Origin: Dictyocoela muelleri
Lineage: Eukaryota; Microsporidia
Length of the DNA stretch: 10,853 nt
Assembly: GCA_016256075.1 (NCBI GenBank)
Contig: SDVU01000753.1
Coordinates: 1 to 10,853 of the forward strand
Direction of reading: 5' to 3'
The notes beneath the pieces are model-generated. The model saw nothing but the letters and a program-made list of their open reading frames with translations. It made no database searches and was not told where the DNA came from. Position 1 is the stretch's first letter; the number at the start of each line of letters is the position of its first letter. Shown in pieces: positions 1-7,297 of this stretch. Both the position numbers and the translations under genes were made by a program.

Positions 1-430
1 AATTCAATTTTTATTTTGAGGCCTATTAAATTAAATTATAAAAAGGGGGGTCACAATTTTCAAGGGGGTCACAATTTGTAGTAACAATATATTGTGACAT
101 TTTTCATTATTTCGGAATATTTTAAATTTTTATTTTTTGATTGTCTAAATCGAAAATATTTTTTTTCGTGATTAAATCTCTAAGACTGTTTTTTAACGGC
201 TTCTATAACATCGCGGTCGCAAGGTTAAAATACTAAAGTAACATTGCGAGGGTAAAAAGAGTTGAATGTTGCTATTTTGTATCAACAGAATGAACTAGAG
301 TGATATCTAATATTAAAAGTATTTTTCGTTTTTTTATTTTATCATTTTTGTTTTTCGCCCACGGTTTCCCAATTTTTGTGAAAAATGGACGACGACTCTA
401 TGAACCAAAAAAAATTAAATCACAAAAATT
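1..430. other. AT-rich non-coding DNA with a duplicated short motif
   Basis: I see no gene here. The motif GGGGGTCACAATTT occurs twice, at 46-59 and 64-77, and its inner part returns inverted as ATTGTGAC near 91-98. Such a cluster could be the end of a transposon, possibly that of the decayed MULE that follows, but I found no matching inverted copy downstream of it. The rest, to about 430, is low-complexity AT-rich sequence. Confidence 0.5.
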
Positions 431-439
431 AGAACAAAG

Positions 440-1260
440 CTTGGGCTAAATGCGTGTTTATATGATATTGACTATAATAAATGAAATAATTATCACAATT
501 TTAGACGCTTTAGAAGAGAATGCACTAGAAAAGTTCATATGTATATAAATAAAATATTTTGAAATCAGTTGCGCTAATCATCCAGAAGAAACTGAAAGAC
601 CCATAAAATTAAAAATAAATAAAACTATCAATAATTATTTAAAGATAAAAATTAAAGGTATATTAATCGTTAAATCTTTGATCAGAAGATTAAAAAAAAT
701 AAAACCTTAAGAATTTAAATGTCCATTTTATAAGAAGTCTTGGGCATTCGGGTATCGAAAAAAACGAACTTACGAAATACAGGATATTTATGAATATACA
801 CATGATAATAATAATTTTTTTACATTATGATAAAAACAATAATAAAAATAGGATTATATTTGAATTCTGAACTATTAAAAAATAATTTTGGAAAATATTA
901 ATTTCTGGTTATGTGATATAACTTTCGGGTCTTGTTTAAAAAAACTTACATTTAAAATTTTTTATTTTAATTTTTTTATAAAGTAGGAATTTTCCAAAAA
1001 AAAGCAAAACTTTTGATTTTAAAAATTTTTAATCCCTAATGAACATAAATTTCACATATTCAAATGATTGCTTCAAAAGTGTAAATAGCGCATTCAATTT
1101 CTAAGAGATTATGTCATATTAAGAGAAATAAAAAGTTGCGAGAATTGTAATTCATTCACATTTTTAAAAATCGTTATTTTAAATAATATATACCGGATTA
1201 TATATCGCTGTTATTTAAAGAGTTGTCAAAAAGGATATTTATTTAGAATATTATAATTGA
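440..1260 (+). pseudogene. Relic C: decayed FLYWCH/MULE transposase
   Basis: This is a degenerate plus-strand transposase readable only in short pieces across all three frames. Near 490-620 a FLYWCH-like stretch reads ECTRKVHMYINKI followed by ANHPEE. Near 820-880 a piece reads FLHYDKNNNKNRIIF, like FLQYINNSNENGLIIF in the intact MULE at 4308-5917. At about 903-926 FWLCDITF matches that element's IWLCDATF, putting the first catalytic Asp codon at 915-917. Near 1060-1100 NDCFKSVNSAF resembles the second catalytic block, with Asp at 1066-1068. The spacing from the zinc-finger Cys (521) to the first Asp is 394 nt, against 423 nt in the intact copy. The third catalytic residue was not found. Many stops and shifts make it the oldest of the three MULE copies. 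What I see are the motif matches; that they form one element is inferred from their order and spacing. Confidence 0.62.
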
Positions 1261-1721
1261 AATTCATAAATATCTATTCCTTTTTTCTCTTGATGAATAT
1301 GTGATACCATAAAATCAAATACTTTATATTACATGCTGACAACATCCATAGCTGCCAACCCGGAGAGTTGTCTCCAATCATAGTCTTATGACCTTTAGTT
1401 TCTGGTGTTATAATAATACGCCACTTCCTAAGCTACCCATAAGCCCAGCTGTATACGCGATTTTCGTTTTATCAATGACTCGGCAGTATACAGATAATTA
1501 AACACTTTTTTCATGATATTTTATTTATCACTACTTTTTGCCGAGATGCGTCGCCGCACTCATCCCCACACCTAGGAGAGTCCCTTTCTCTTCATTGTCA
1601 TATTAGACCAAGTCTTAATCAGCTATACCACACTGGTACAACTTATTTTAATACTATATTTCTATAGTTTTTGACCGCTTAATGTCCTTCCTTCATTATT
1701 TATTAAAGAGTGACGTCAGCG

Positions 1722-1732
1722 GGATTCGAACC
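1722..1732 (-). promoter_or_regulatory. Pol III B box of SINE copy A
   Basis: On the minus strand this reads GGTTCGAATCC, a perfect match to the B-box consensus GGTTCGANNCC. Together with the A box it gives a complete type-2 internal RNA polymerase III promoter. Confidence 0.78.
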
Positions 1733-1765
1733 ACGATACTTAAATTTTACATTCAAGAGTGTGTC

Positions 1766-1776
1766 CCACTGAGCTA
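1766..1776 (-). promoter_or_regulatory. Pol III A box of SINE copy A
   Basis: On the minus strand this reads TAGCTCAGTGG, which fits the eukaryotic tRNA A-box consensus TRGYNNARNNGG exactly. It lies 33 nt before the B box, a normal internal-promoter spacing. Confidence 0.75.
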
Positions 1777-1783
1777 TCTGGCC

Positions 1784-2334
1784 CCTAGTTTCTATGTTAT
1801 CTTGCATGAGGGGTTCTAAATATAAAAAAATTTAAAAAATTTATAAATTTAAGAATTTAAAAATTTATAAAAACCATAGAAATAACGTGCTGTTTATATT
1901 AGAGACAGGAAAGTAGCTGATCTTTACACTGTCGCAATTCTTTGTATTTTTTTATTTTTTAATCTTTTTTTATTTTTAAATTCACATTAGGTGTACCCAA
2001 TATAATTTTAAATTTTCTGCTAAATATCTATTTGTTTAGTTATTATTTTTTTATCGAAATTTTTAACTTTTCCTCAGAAGATATTTATTTTTTTTTATTT
2101 TTATTATATTATCTAACATATTTAATGCTGGAGTTGAGTATAAAATACTTCTTATAAAAAAATCGATGTTGGTAATTAAAAACAAGGGTACTCATTGTTT
2201 ATAAGTCATAAATTTATGTCAAAAATAACAGGGTTACAAAGGATATAAAAAGGTGTAATATTTGGAAATATTCGCTATTTGTAATGACAGTTATATGCAA
2301 GCTGAAGTTTATTAGAAAATTTATACTTTAAAAT
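1784..2334. other. AT-rich intergenic DNA, no gene seen
   Basis: No open frame or RNA gene is recognisable. The part at 1825-1875 is made of short palindromic TTTAAA/AATTT blocks. The last about 60 bases before 2335 resemble, weakly, the middle of the SINE body in copy A (TATTAGAAA, TTAAAAT), so they may be the other half of the SINE copy that resumes at 3514. Confidence 0.45.
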
Positions 2335-2420
2335 GGTATATGGGGGAAATTGTCTGTTTTGAGTCAAATTGGCTGTTTTGGGGCCAATTGGCTGTTTTGA
2401 GCAATTTTGGTGTTTTTGAA
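2335..2420 (+). repeat. Left terminal inverted repeat with four subterminal tandem units
   Basis: After the terminal GGTATATGG come four tandem units that each start AATT and contain TGTTTT: 2348-2366, 2367-2385, 2386-2402 and 2403-2418 (19, 19, 17 and 16 bp; the first three share AATTG.CTGTTTTG). The right end has related but more diverged units. Repeated subterminal motifs are often transposase-binding sites; that role is inferred here. Confidence 0.65.
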
Positions 2421-2469
2421 TATTTGAAAAGATAAAATAAAAAAATTAAAAATTTATGAAGTTTAATAA

Positions 2470-3300
2470 AATTTTAAGCTTATTAAATTTTTTGGTTTTA
2501 GGGATCTTATACATCCACAAGAATTGTATAACGGAATTCATTCTTTTGAATAAGTAAAGATCCTTGTTTTTTTTCTTAAAAAGTATTTAGATCGAGACCA
2601 TAAACCTTCAATATTTTGCGTGTGAATTATAGGATCATGTGAATCAACAAATTTTAAAGAATTATTTTTATAGAATGATTAATATCTATATGATTATCGG
2701 CTATTGCAGGAGAATAAGCTCTTCAACTATATGTAATTACAATAGAACCTGGTAGAAGAAATCTTTAAAGAATTATTCTTATGGTTTTTGCATTACTATT
2801 TAGAAAAGTAATCATAAAACAATTTTTGGTACCTCTTCTATACCACCATTTCCATGTATTATTATTCTTCCATTTCATATATGTCTTTTTGAAGAAATGA
2901 GGCACAGTTATTTCAATTATCGCTCTACTACTATTCTGATATACACCACATATAAGTTCTTTCATTTTTCTCAATTTATTTGTAATTATCTAACGAAAAA
3001 GACTAAATAAATCCGTGTGTGGGTCTTTCTATTACTCTCGACTCCCAGCAATGTTTTCAATCTCTTCTTCTTTTATATATTTTAAGCTTAAAGTTTAAAC
3101 TTTTAAAAAAATATATTGTCTAAAAAAAAATAATTTGATGTTATACTTACAGTTTTCCAGCATGGTATTAAACAAATACACGCTATTGAAGATTGTTTTT
3201 GATTTATCTTTATAACCGACATTTTACTCCCACACAACGCGCAAAATTTTTCATTCAGAATGAGCCTGAGTTTTACCAAAAACATAATCACTACTTAATC
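2470..3300 (-). pseudogene. Dead IS1595/ISXO2-like transposase
   Basis: Minus-strand pieces fall in family order. An N-terminal zinc ribbon lies near 3165-3250 (FCALCGSKMSVI, then CICLIPCWKTVSI; CX2C and CX5C). A middle piece near 2860-2950 reads QNSSRAIIEI, as in the conserved NRS/NRT block. Then GRIIIHGNGGIEEVPK (about 2823-2870) corresponds to the IIHSD.W..Y block, but the catalytic Asp position (2848-2850) now encodes Asn. The most diagnostic piece, near 2570-2640, reads FVDSHDPIIHTQNIEGLW and then SRSKYF, the family's H-T-x-x-I-E-x-x-W motif with Glu at 2607-2609. FLWMYK follows. The first catalytic Asp was not found. Multiple stops and shifts and the Asp loss mean it cannot be active. 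Open frames at 2765-2974 and 3103-3291 are fragments of it, not separate genes. Confidence 0.78.
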
Positions 3301-3424
3301 TATAAATGTCAGATTCAGAGAACTATGCTTCTCTGATATCTGAAAGACTATAAATTAAATGCGGTTCGACAATATACAATCTTCTTCCTCTTACCATGAG
3401 TATCTTTCACTAAAGTTTTATTTT

Positions 3425-3513
3425 AATTTATTTTTTTAAAAACGATTTTCAAAAACATCCAATTTGGTAAAAATCATCCAATTGCCTAAAAACAGGCAAT
3501 TTTACCATATACC
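3425..3513 (-). repeat. Right terminal inverted repeat of the IS1595/Merlin-type element
   Basis: Read on the minus strand from 3513 it begins GGTATATGG and continues with ATTGCCTGTTTT, CAATTGGATGATTTTT and AAATTGGATGTTTTTG, matching the left end with scattered differences and one or two small gaps. Confidence 0.65.
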
Positions 3514-3796
3514 GCTGATTTATACCTGGTCTAATATTTTATAGTGAAATATAAAAAAATCCAAGGTGTGGGATGAGTATAGCGGCGCATATCGGCAAAA
3601 TATGTTGTAAAAAAATCATTAAAAAAGCCGCTAATTACCTGTATCCTAGTTAGACATTAATCAAATAAAAAACGCATGTAAAAAAAACTCTGATAAGCTT
3701 ATGAGTGACGTATTACTTGAAGACCAAGAACTAAAGGTTAAAAACCAAGATTTGTCATAACTTTCCGGATTTGTAACTATGGATGTTGTTAAATGT
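3514..3796 (+). repeat. SINE body, copy C (lacks the tRNA-like head)
   Basis: It begins GCTGATTTATACCTGG directly after the right end of the IS1595-type element and follows the body of copy A in order: TGGTCTAATAT, AGGTGTGGGATGAGT, GCGGCGCAT.TCGGCAAAA, GAACTAAAGGT and CTATGGATGTTGT. It is more diverged from copy A than copies A and B are from each other, so it is an older insertion. The head is absent. The missing 5' part may lie on the far side of the transposon, before 2335, where only weak similarity remains. Confidence 0.7.
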
Positions 3797-3797
3797 T

Positions 3798-3911
3798 GCA
3801 TTTTATGGGTCCATCATGTCATGGGTTCATTAATAAATTAAGAATAAAATTTAATAAAAAATTTAATATAGCATTAATTTAATTAACAACACTCGCATTT
3901 TATGCGTCCAT
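3798..3911. repeat. Imperfect direct repeat GCATTTTATG(G/C)GTCCAT
   Basis: A 17-bp word occurs at 3798-3814 and 3895-3911 with one mismatch, each followed after 10-15 bases by TCATTAAT(A/G)AATT. It lies just after the SINE body and before the integrase fossil. No function is apparent. Confidence 0.5.
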
Positions 3912-3977
3912 TCTTTTAAATCATTAATGAATTTTTAAAACCATGTTATCGATCCATTTTTTTCAAAACCCTTATCT

Positions 3978-4307
3978 ATGGTCGCTATTCATAAAATAAA
4001 AACACATAAAGAGCTTATGTTAGTGTATAACTATTTACAAAATGGGTTTATTCCTGATTTTAACAAGGCATTTGAAAAAAAAGAGATTTCTTAGAAAAAT
4101 GTTCAAAATTTGTATATCAATCAAATTTACTTTATATTAAAGAAATAAATACATTAAAAAGGTATATATGCATTTTTGAAACAGATGGAAAAACATCTGT
4201 TATTAAAGAAAAGCACATCCCTGGAAATATTGGCATTAACAAATTAAAAAATGCGGTAGATGAAGAAATTTACGGAATAACTTTAAAGGATATTATAAAT
4301 TGGCATT
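3978..4307 (+). pseudogene. Fossil fragment resembling a transposon integrase N-terminus
   Basis: The plus strand is clearly protein-like up to the edge of MULE B. It contains YLQNGFIPDF and KFVYQSNLLYIKE, then KHIPGNIGINKL and YGITLKDIINW. The order YL..G..P, a charged stretch, an L-Y strand, then H..G..G..KL......Y.I...DI resembles the N-terminal region and H2C2 zinc-binding module of integrases from LTR retrotransposons, Ginger transposons and Polintons. Which of these it comes from cannot be decided. No DDE core follows. It is broken, with about one or two breaks, and stops where MULE B begins. The family assignment rests on remembered motif spacing only, and an unknown host gene remains possible. 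A CCC triplet lies just before the possible first ATG at 3978. Confidence 0.4.
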
Positions 4308-4379
4308 CCGAAAAAATGCCATTGGCATTTTTTCGGATGAAGGGTGTGTCATTTTTTCCGCAAAAATGCCACAAAAATT
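4308..4379 (+). repeat. Left terminal inverted repeat of MULE B (double palindrome)
   Basis: The outer part, 4308-4336, is a perfect palindrome with a one-base centre (CCGAAAAAATGCCA, T, complement). The inner part, about 4345-4373, is a second, imperfect palindrome with the same GGCATTTTTTCG-type core. The arrangement is mirrored at the other end. Confidence 0.85.
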
Positions 4380-4422
4380 AATGAATAAAATATAATAATA
4401 AATTAATTAATTTGACATAAAT

Positions 4423-4486
4423 AATAAATAATTAATAATAAACAATTAATTAAAAATAAATGATTAATAATAAATAATTAATTAAA
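4423..4486. repeat. Two tandem 32-bp AT-rich units at the transposase 3' end
   Basis: Units 4423-4454 and 4455-4486 start AATAAAT(A/G)ATTAATAA and differ at only two of 32 positions. The transposase stop codon (4482-4484 on the minus strand) falls inside the second unit, so the repeat forms the 3' untranslated side. It holds TTTATT words which on the minus strand read AATAAA only outside the coding part; a poly(A) signal is not certain. Confidence 0.7.
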
Positions 4487-5909
4487 CGTAAATATTTATT
4501 AATTCTTCCAATGATTCAAAGAATTCATAATTTTCATAAAAATTATAATTTAGAATTATATTCTGAATATTTTTGCATTTATTATCTTTAATATTGATTT
4601 TTCCACCTTTTAAATTATTAATTATTATTTTCGATCTTTTTTCTTCTTTTTTGAAAATATCGATTATTTTTCCCAATTCGGGTCTTTTTCTATTAATTTT
4701 TGAATTTAAATATCTGTGATACGCTTCACAACTGTTAGTTGTTGTAGGTATAGAATTAATTATTCTTTTACTCGCGGACCAAAAATTTATATCTTTTGTT
4801 GGATTTTTCCTACTATTTAAAATGAATTGTTCATAAAAATAATTTGAAAAATCATTATATTCATTATTTTCCTTTTTCATTAATAATATTTTGTTATATT
4901 CACATAATACTCGATTTGTGGGCACATAGGACAAGTAAATCATGTATTTAACGAATTTTCTAAAATCTGAATCATTTGAATATTTTGATAGAATATTTGT
5001 TTTTTGTAAATACCTAACAATTATTTGTGAATAATGGAAAACACATCCATTAATTACAGTATTAGTAAATGTATGCCAAATCGCATTATATTGAGCCAAT
5101 TCAAAATCAACAACAATATACTGAGGTTCCATGTTAATTTTTGATTTAACTATATCAAATAATAATTTATAACTATTTTCAGTCCTATTCTTCATTATAA
5201 CATAACAAAGAGGTAATATTTTATTGAAATAAGTTCCATGGATGATGTATATCTGGCTATAATCTTGAGGTGAGGTATAAAAAGTGGCATCGCATAGCCA
5301 TATTTTAGATTTTTTAAGTATATTCAAATTATATTCTGTTGAAAATATTATTAAACCATTTTCATTGCTATTATTTATATATTGTAAAAATAATTCATTA
5401 TCAAAAGTATACTTATACATCTCAAGAATATTATCATTATTAGTTATTAATGGTAAATTCTTCGACTTTCTGCGTCTAACAAAGTAGTCTCTCAGGCTAT
5501 TAATATTCGAAATGTTTTTTAAATTTTTCAAATCAATTCCTTCTGTTACAGAAATCAAAGCATTATCAAAATTTTCATTAGTAGTCAATGCTACTTCTTT
5601 TAATTTATTATTGATATCAAGTCGTGTGATTTTTGATTTTTCTTCTTGATGCCAATGTTTTGTCTGAAATAAAACCGTTTTTATATTTAAATCAGTACGA
5701 ATCCTTCCAGAACACGACCTTTTTGAGCATCTCCAAAATACCATATTTTCAGTTTCCTTAAAATAATTATAAATATAATTTTTATATAAAATTTTTTTCC
5801 ACCTTTCTGTGATTTGATTAATTTTATTTGATTCATAAGGGTAAAAATTTTTGTGGCATTTTTTCGCAAAAAATGCCACAATCCCTATTCGAAAAAATGC
5901 CAATGGCAT
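4482..5909 (-). CDS. FLYWCH zinc-finger MULE transposase (475 aa, intact)
   Basis: It would act in the nucleus as the DDE-type transposase that binds the terminal repeats and moves the element. Residues about 34-87 form a FLYWCH-type zinc finger: KKILYKNYIYNYF, then FWRC with Cys61, Cys66 and the H-W-H pair at 85-87 (CX4C...HXH). Residues about 195-300 are the MULE core: WLCDATF with Asp207, YSQIYIIHG, LPLCYVIM, VVDFE with Asp268 and NGCVFHYSQ (residues 287-295). Glu395 in NSCEAYHRYLNS completes the DDE triad; the C-terminus is Lys/Asn-rich. Length is typical of FLYWCH-MULEs. Start choice: ATG 5909 is the only in-frame ATG before the zinc finger (the next Met, residue 56, lies within it), which places the first about 20 residues (MPLAFFRIGIV...) in the terminal repeat; a non-ATG start downstream is the alternative. 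No stop or frameshift interrupts it. Confidence 0.88.
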   Translation of the reverse strand: MPLAFFRIGIVAFFAKKCHKNFYPYESNKINQITERWKKILYKNYIYNYFKETENMVFWRCSKRSCSGRIRTDLNIKTVLFQTKHWHQEEKSKITRLDINNKLKEVALTTNENFDNALISVTEGIDLKNLKNISNINSLRDYFVRRRKSKNLPLITNNDNILEMYKYTFDNELFLQYINNSNENGLIIFSTEYNLNILKKSKIWLCDATFYTSPQDYSQIYIIHGTYFNKILPLCYVIMKNRTENSYKLLFDIVKSKINMEPQYIVVDFELAQYNAIWHTFTNTVINGCVFHYSQIIVRYLQKTNILSKYSNDSDFRKFVKYMIYLSYVPTNRVLCEYNKILLMKKENNEYNDFSNYFYEQFILNSRKNPTKDINFWSASKRIINSIPTTTNSCEAYHRYLNSKINRKRPELGKIIDIFKKEEKRSKIIINNLKGGKINIKDNKCKNIQNIILNYNFYENYEFFESLEELINIYV

Positions 5910-5917
5910 TTTTTCGG
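5846..5917 (-). repeat. Right terminal inverted repeat of MULE B (double palindrome)
   Basis: The outer palindrome at 5889-5917 differs from the left one only at its last base. The inner palindrome at 5851-5881 has 14-base arms TTGTGGCATTTTTT around a three-base centre. The transposase ATG at 5907-5909 lies inside the outer palindrome, so this repeat is also the 5' end of the coding frame. Confidence 0.85.
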
Positions 5918-5934
5918 ATAGGGTTTTATAATCA

Positions 5935-7297
5935 CTAAATTTTCAATGAAATACCGATTTTAGTGCTTTTTGATAATTTATTCTTTCATATTCAATAAAA
6001 TTTACACTGCATATAAAAAGATTATTCTTTTTTGATAAATCAGAATATAAATTTGAAACAAATTTTTCTTTTTTGTTTAAACTATCTCATAGTAAACATC
6101 GTTTTCGGTATTTTTTTTTTTCAATTCAATAGAACGTGCTAGGTTCAGATGAGCAATGACTGCTCTGCGATTTGGTGTGCTATGCCAGCTTTCTGTCTAT
6201 TATTTTTCCGCGTTTTCTCCATAAAACTCGCTCATAACATGACAAAGATTCGATCAGGTACAAGGGCGATATAAAAGTTCTTTCTGAAAATCTTCCTATA
6301 TATGTATGTTCAAAATATAAAAAACAATTCCATTTTAGCGTAAATATTATAATTTTTAGCATATTCTTTAATCTGTAAGAATTCTTCATAATAATTGTAT
6401 AAAGTAAAAATATCACATTTAGTATACAACGAAATATTGTAACAACATATGGATTTATTTTGCATTATTTACTCAGTCGACACGTATCTTTTAGATATTT
6501 AAATAAAGAATGCCTGAAAGAAATTGGCAGCCATATGTTTTTATAAATAAAAATGTCTCTTAATTTAATTTATCATTGCCTTTTAAAATCCGTTATTACA
6601 CATTCTAGGATTAAAGTCTACGAAGGATTTAAGTTTTTAAAATGCCGCGCTATAAGCAATCTGATCTTTAGTTTCCAGTAAAATGAAGCATAATGGAAAT
6701 GATTTGCTGAAAATACATCCTTGTATTGTAATAAGCTGGTATAATATAGATGGACAAAATTTAAAGTTCCATCTGTCATCAAGATTTATGATTTCAACAA
6801 TTGTTCTTTTTGAAAATTAGTCATGAAAATAACAAAGCTTTCTTCTTCATTTAAAGTAGACTCATACAATAAATAAGACTCGTCGTAGATTTATGTAAAG
6901 AAAATCCGTAATGTTCTTATTTTCAGGAATAAAATTTTCTAGTTTTCTATTTCGATTTTAGCAACTCGGTCTATTAAGATATAAATCTGTTTTTGTTTAC
7001 AATACGTTCTGAACGAATATTGACTTATTTTACTTATAATTTCATGGGCGGGTTCTCGAGTATTAAGAGATCTTTCTAATATTACCTAATTTGTTTTTAT
7101 TAGAATAAATTTTGATTTATCTGGAGGATATTTGTTTATAGTTTCTGATATCAAGTTCATATTAATTTCCGTTATTATTTTTCCTCGACATGTACGCACT
7201 CGGCATATTCACCTTAGGTTTTTGTCAATTTGGGTTTCTAAATTATATATAAAATCTTTGCAAATTACTATCCTTCTACTTCGGATTCTTATATATT
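5935..7297 (-). pseudogene. Relic A: decayed FLYWCH/MULE transposase
   Basis: This minus-strand relative of the MULE B transposase is read in several frames. The FLYWCH finger near 7150-7295 reads RIVICKDFIYNLETQIDKN and CRVRTCRGKIIT, with the same CX4C spacing. Near 7030-7080 is SLNTREPAHEIISKISQ. TDGT with catalytic Asp at 6771-6773 is followed in another frame by FKFCPSILYQLITIQG and PLCFILLETKD. The second Asp is in VITDF at 6588-6590, the Glu in TESWHS at 6191-6193, followed by NRRAVIAHLNLARSIEL. The Asp-Asp distance is 183 nt, exactly the 61 codons seen in MULE B; Asp-Glu is 397 nt against 381. All three catalytic residues survive, but several frameshifts and stops destroy the frame. 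YERINYQKALKSVF near 5950-5990 may be its C-terminus, ending at MULE B. The open frame at 6180-6416 is only a piece of it. Confidence 0.78.

Larger units (their letters stand above)
1333..1783 (-). repeat. SINE-like element, copy A (tRNA-derived head plus unique body)
   Basis: The element reads leftward. Its head, 1783 down to about 1712, starts GGCCAGATAGCTC and carries an intact A box and B box, as in a tRNA gene, but does not fold into a good cloverleaf: the acceptor, anticodon and T stems are largely unpaired. It is followed by a body of about 380 bp. The first 104 bases match the repeat at the right window edge at 98 positions without gaps, and the last about 280 bases match the plus-strand copy at 3514-3796. 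A Pol III-transcribed SINE explains this best. No poly(A) or simple tail and no clear target duplication is seen; the 3' end is uncertain by about 25 bases (possibly reaching 1310). Confidence 0.72.
2335..3513 (-). mobile_element. Decayed IS1595/Merlin-type DNA transposon with terminal inverted repeats
   Basis: The ends are GGTATATGG at 2335 and its exact complement CCATATACC ending at 3513. The inverted similarity continues inward for about 75 bases with mismatches (ATTG.CTGTTTT, AATTGG.TG.TTTT). Ends beginning GG are usual for Merlin elements. The interior on the minus strand carries remnants of an IS1595/ISXO2-like transposase, so strand is given as minus. A target-site duplication of 8-9 bp is expected for the superfamily, but the flanking bases do not match, so the insertion is old or was rearranged. 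The right end abuts a partial SINE copy at 3514. Confidence 0.72.
4308..5917 (-). mobile_element. MULE B: complete-looking Mutator-like DNA transposon
   Basis: It is a 1.61-kb element bounded by 72-bp terminal inverted repeats that agree at 63 of 72 positions, the outermost 28 perfectly. It carries a single uninterrupted transposase frame on the minus strand. MULEs usually make 8-11 bp target duplications; the adjacent 9-mers ATTGGCATT (left) and ATAGGGTTT (right) match at only 6 of 9, so the duplication is not convincing. Its left flank is the integrase fossil and its right flank the C-terminal remains of a second MULE (relic A), so it sits in a transposon graveyard. Intact coding and well matched ends suggest recent insertion and possible activity. 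Confidence 0.85.

Noticed and set aside
2765-2974. 69-codon minus-strand frame as a separate gene
   Set aside because: Its content aligns with the middle of the dead IS1595-type transposase, inside the terminal repeats of that element.
5284-5487. 67-codon plus-strand frame
   Set aside because: It lies antisense inside the intact MULE B transposase and resembles nothing known.
5687-5881. 64-codon minus-strand frame
   Set aside because: It is an alternative frame of the N-terminal part of the MULE B transposase and lacks the zinc-finger residues.
4299-5926. A 9-bp target-site duplication around MULE B
   Set aside because: ATTGGCATT and ATAGGGTTT match at only 6 of 9 positions; shifting the edge by one base is worse. 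The shared TTATAA on both sides is palindromic and not adjacent to the ends.
6180-6416. 78-codon minus-strand frame as a separate gene
   Set aside because: It contains YFEHTYIGRF and PLYLIESL, which belong to the C-terminal half of MULE relic A; it is a fragment.
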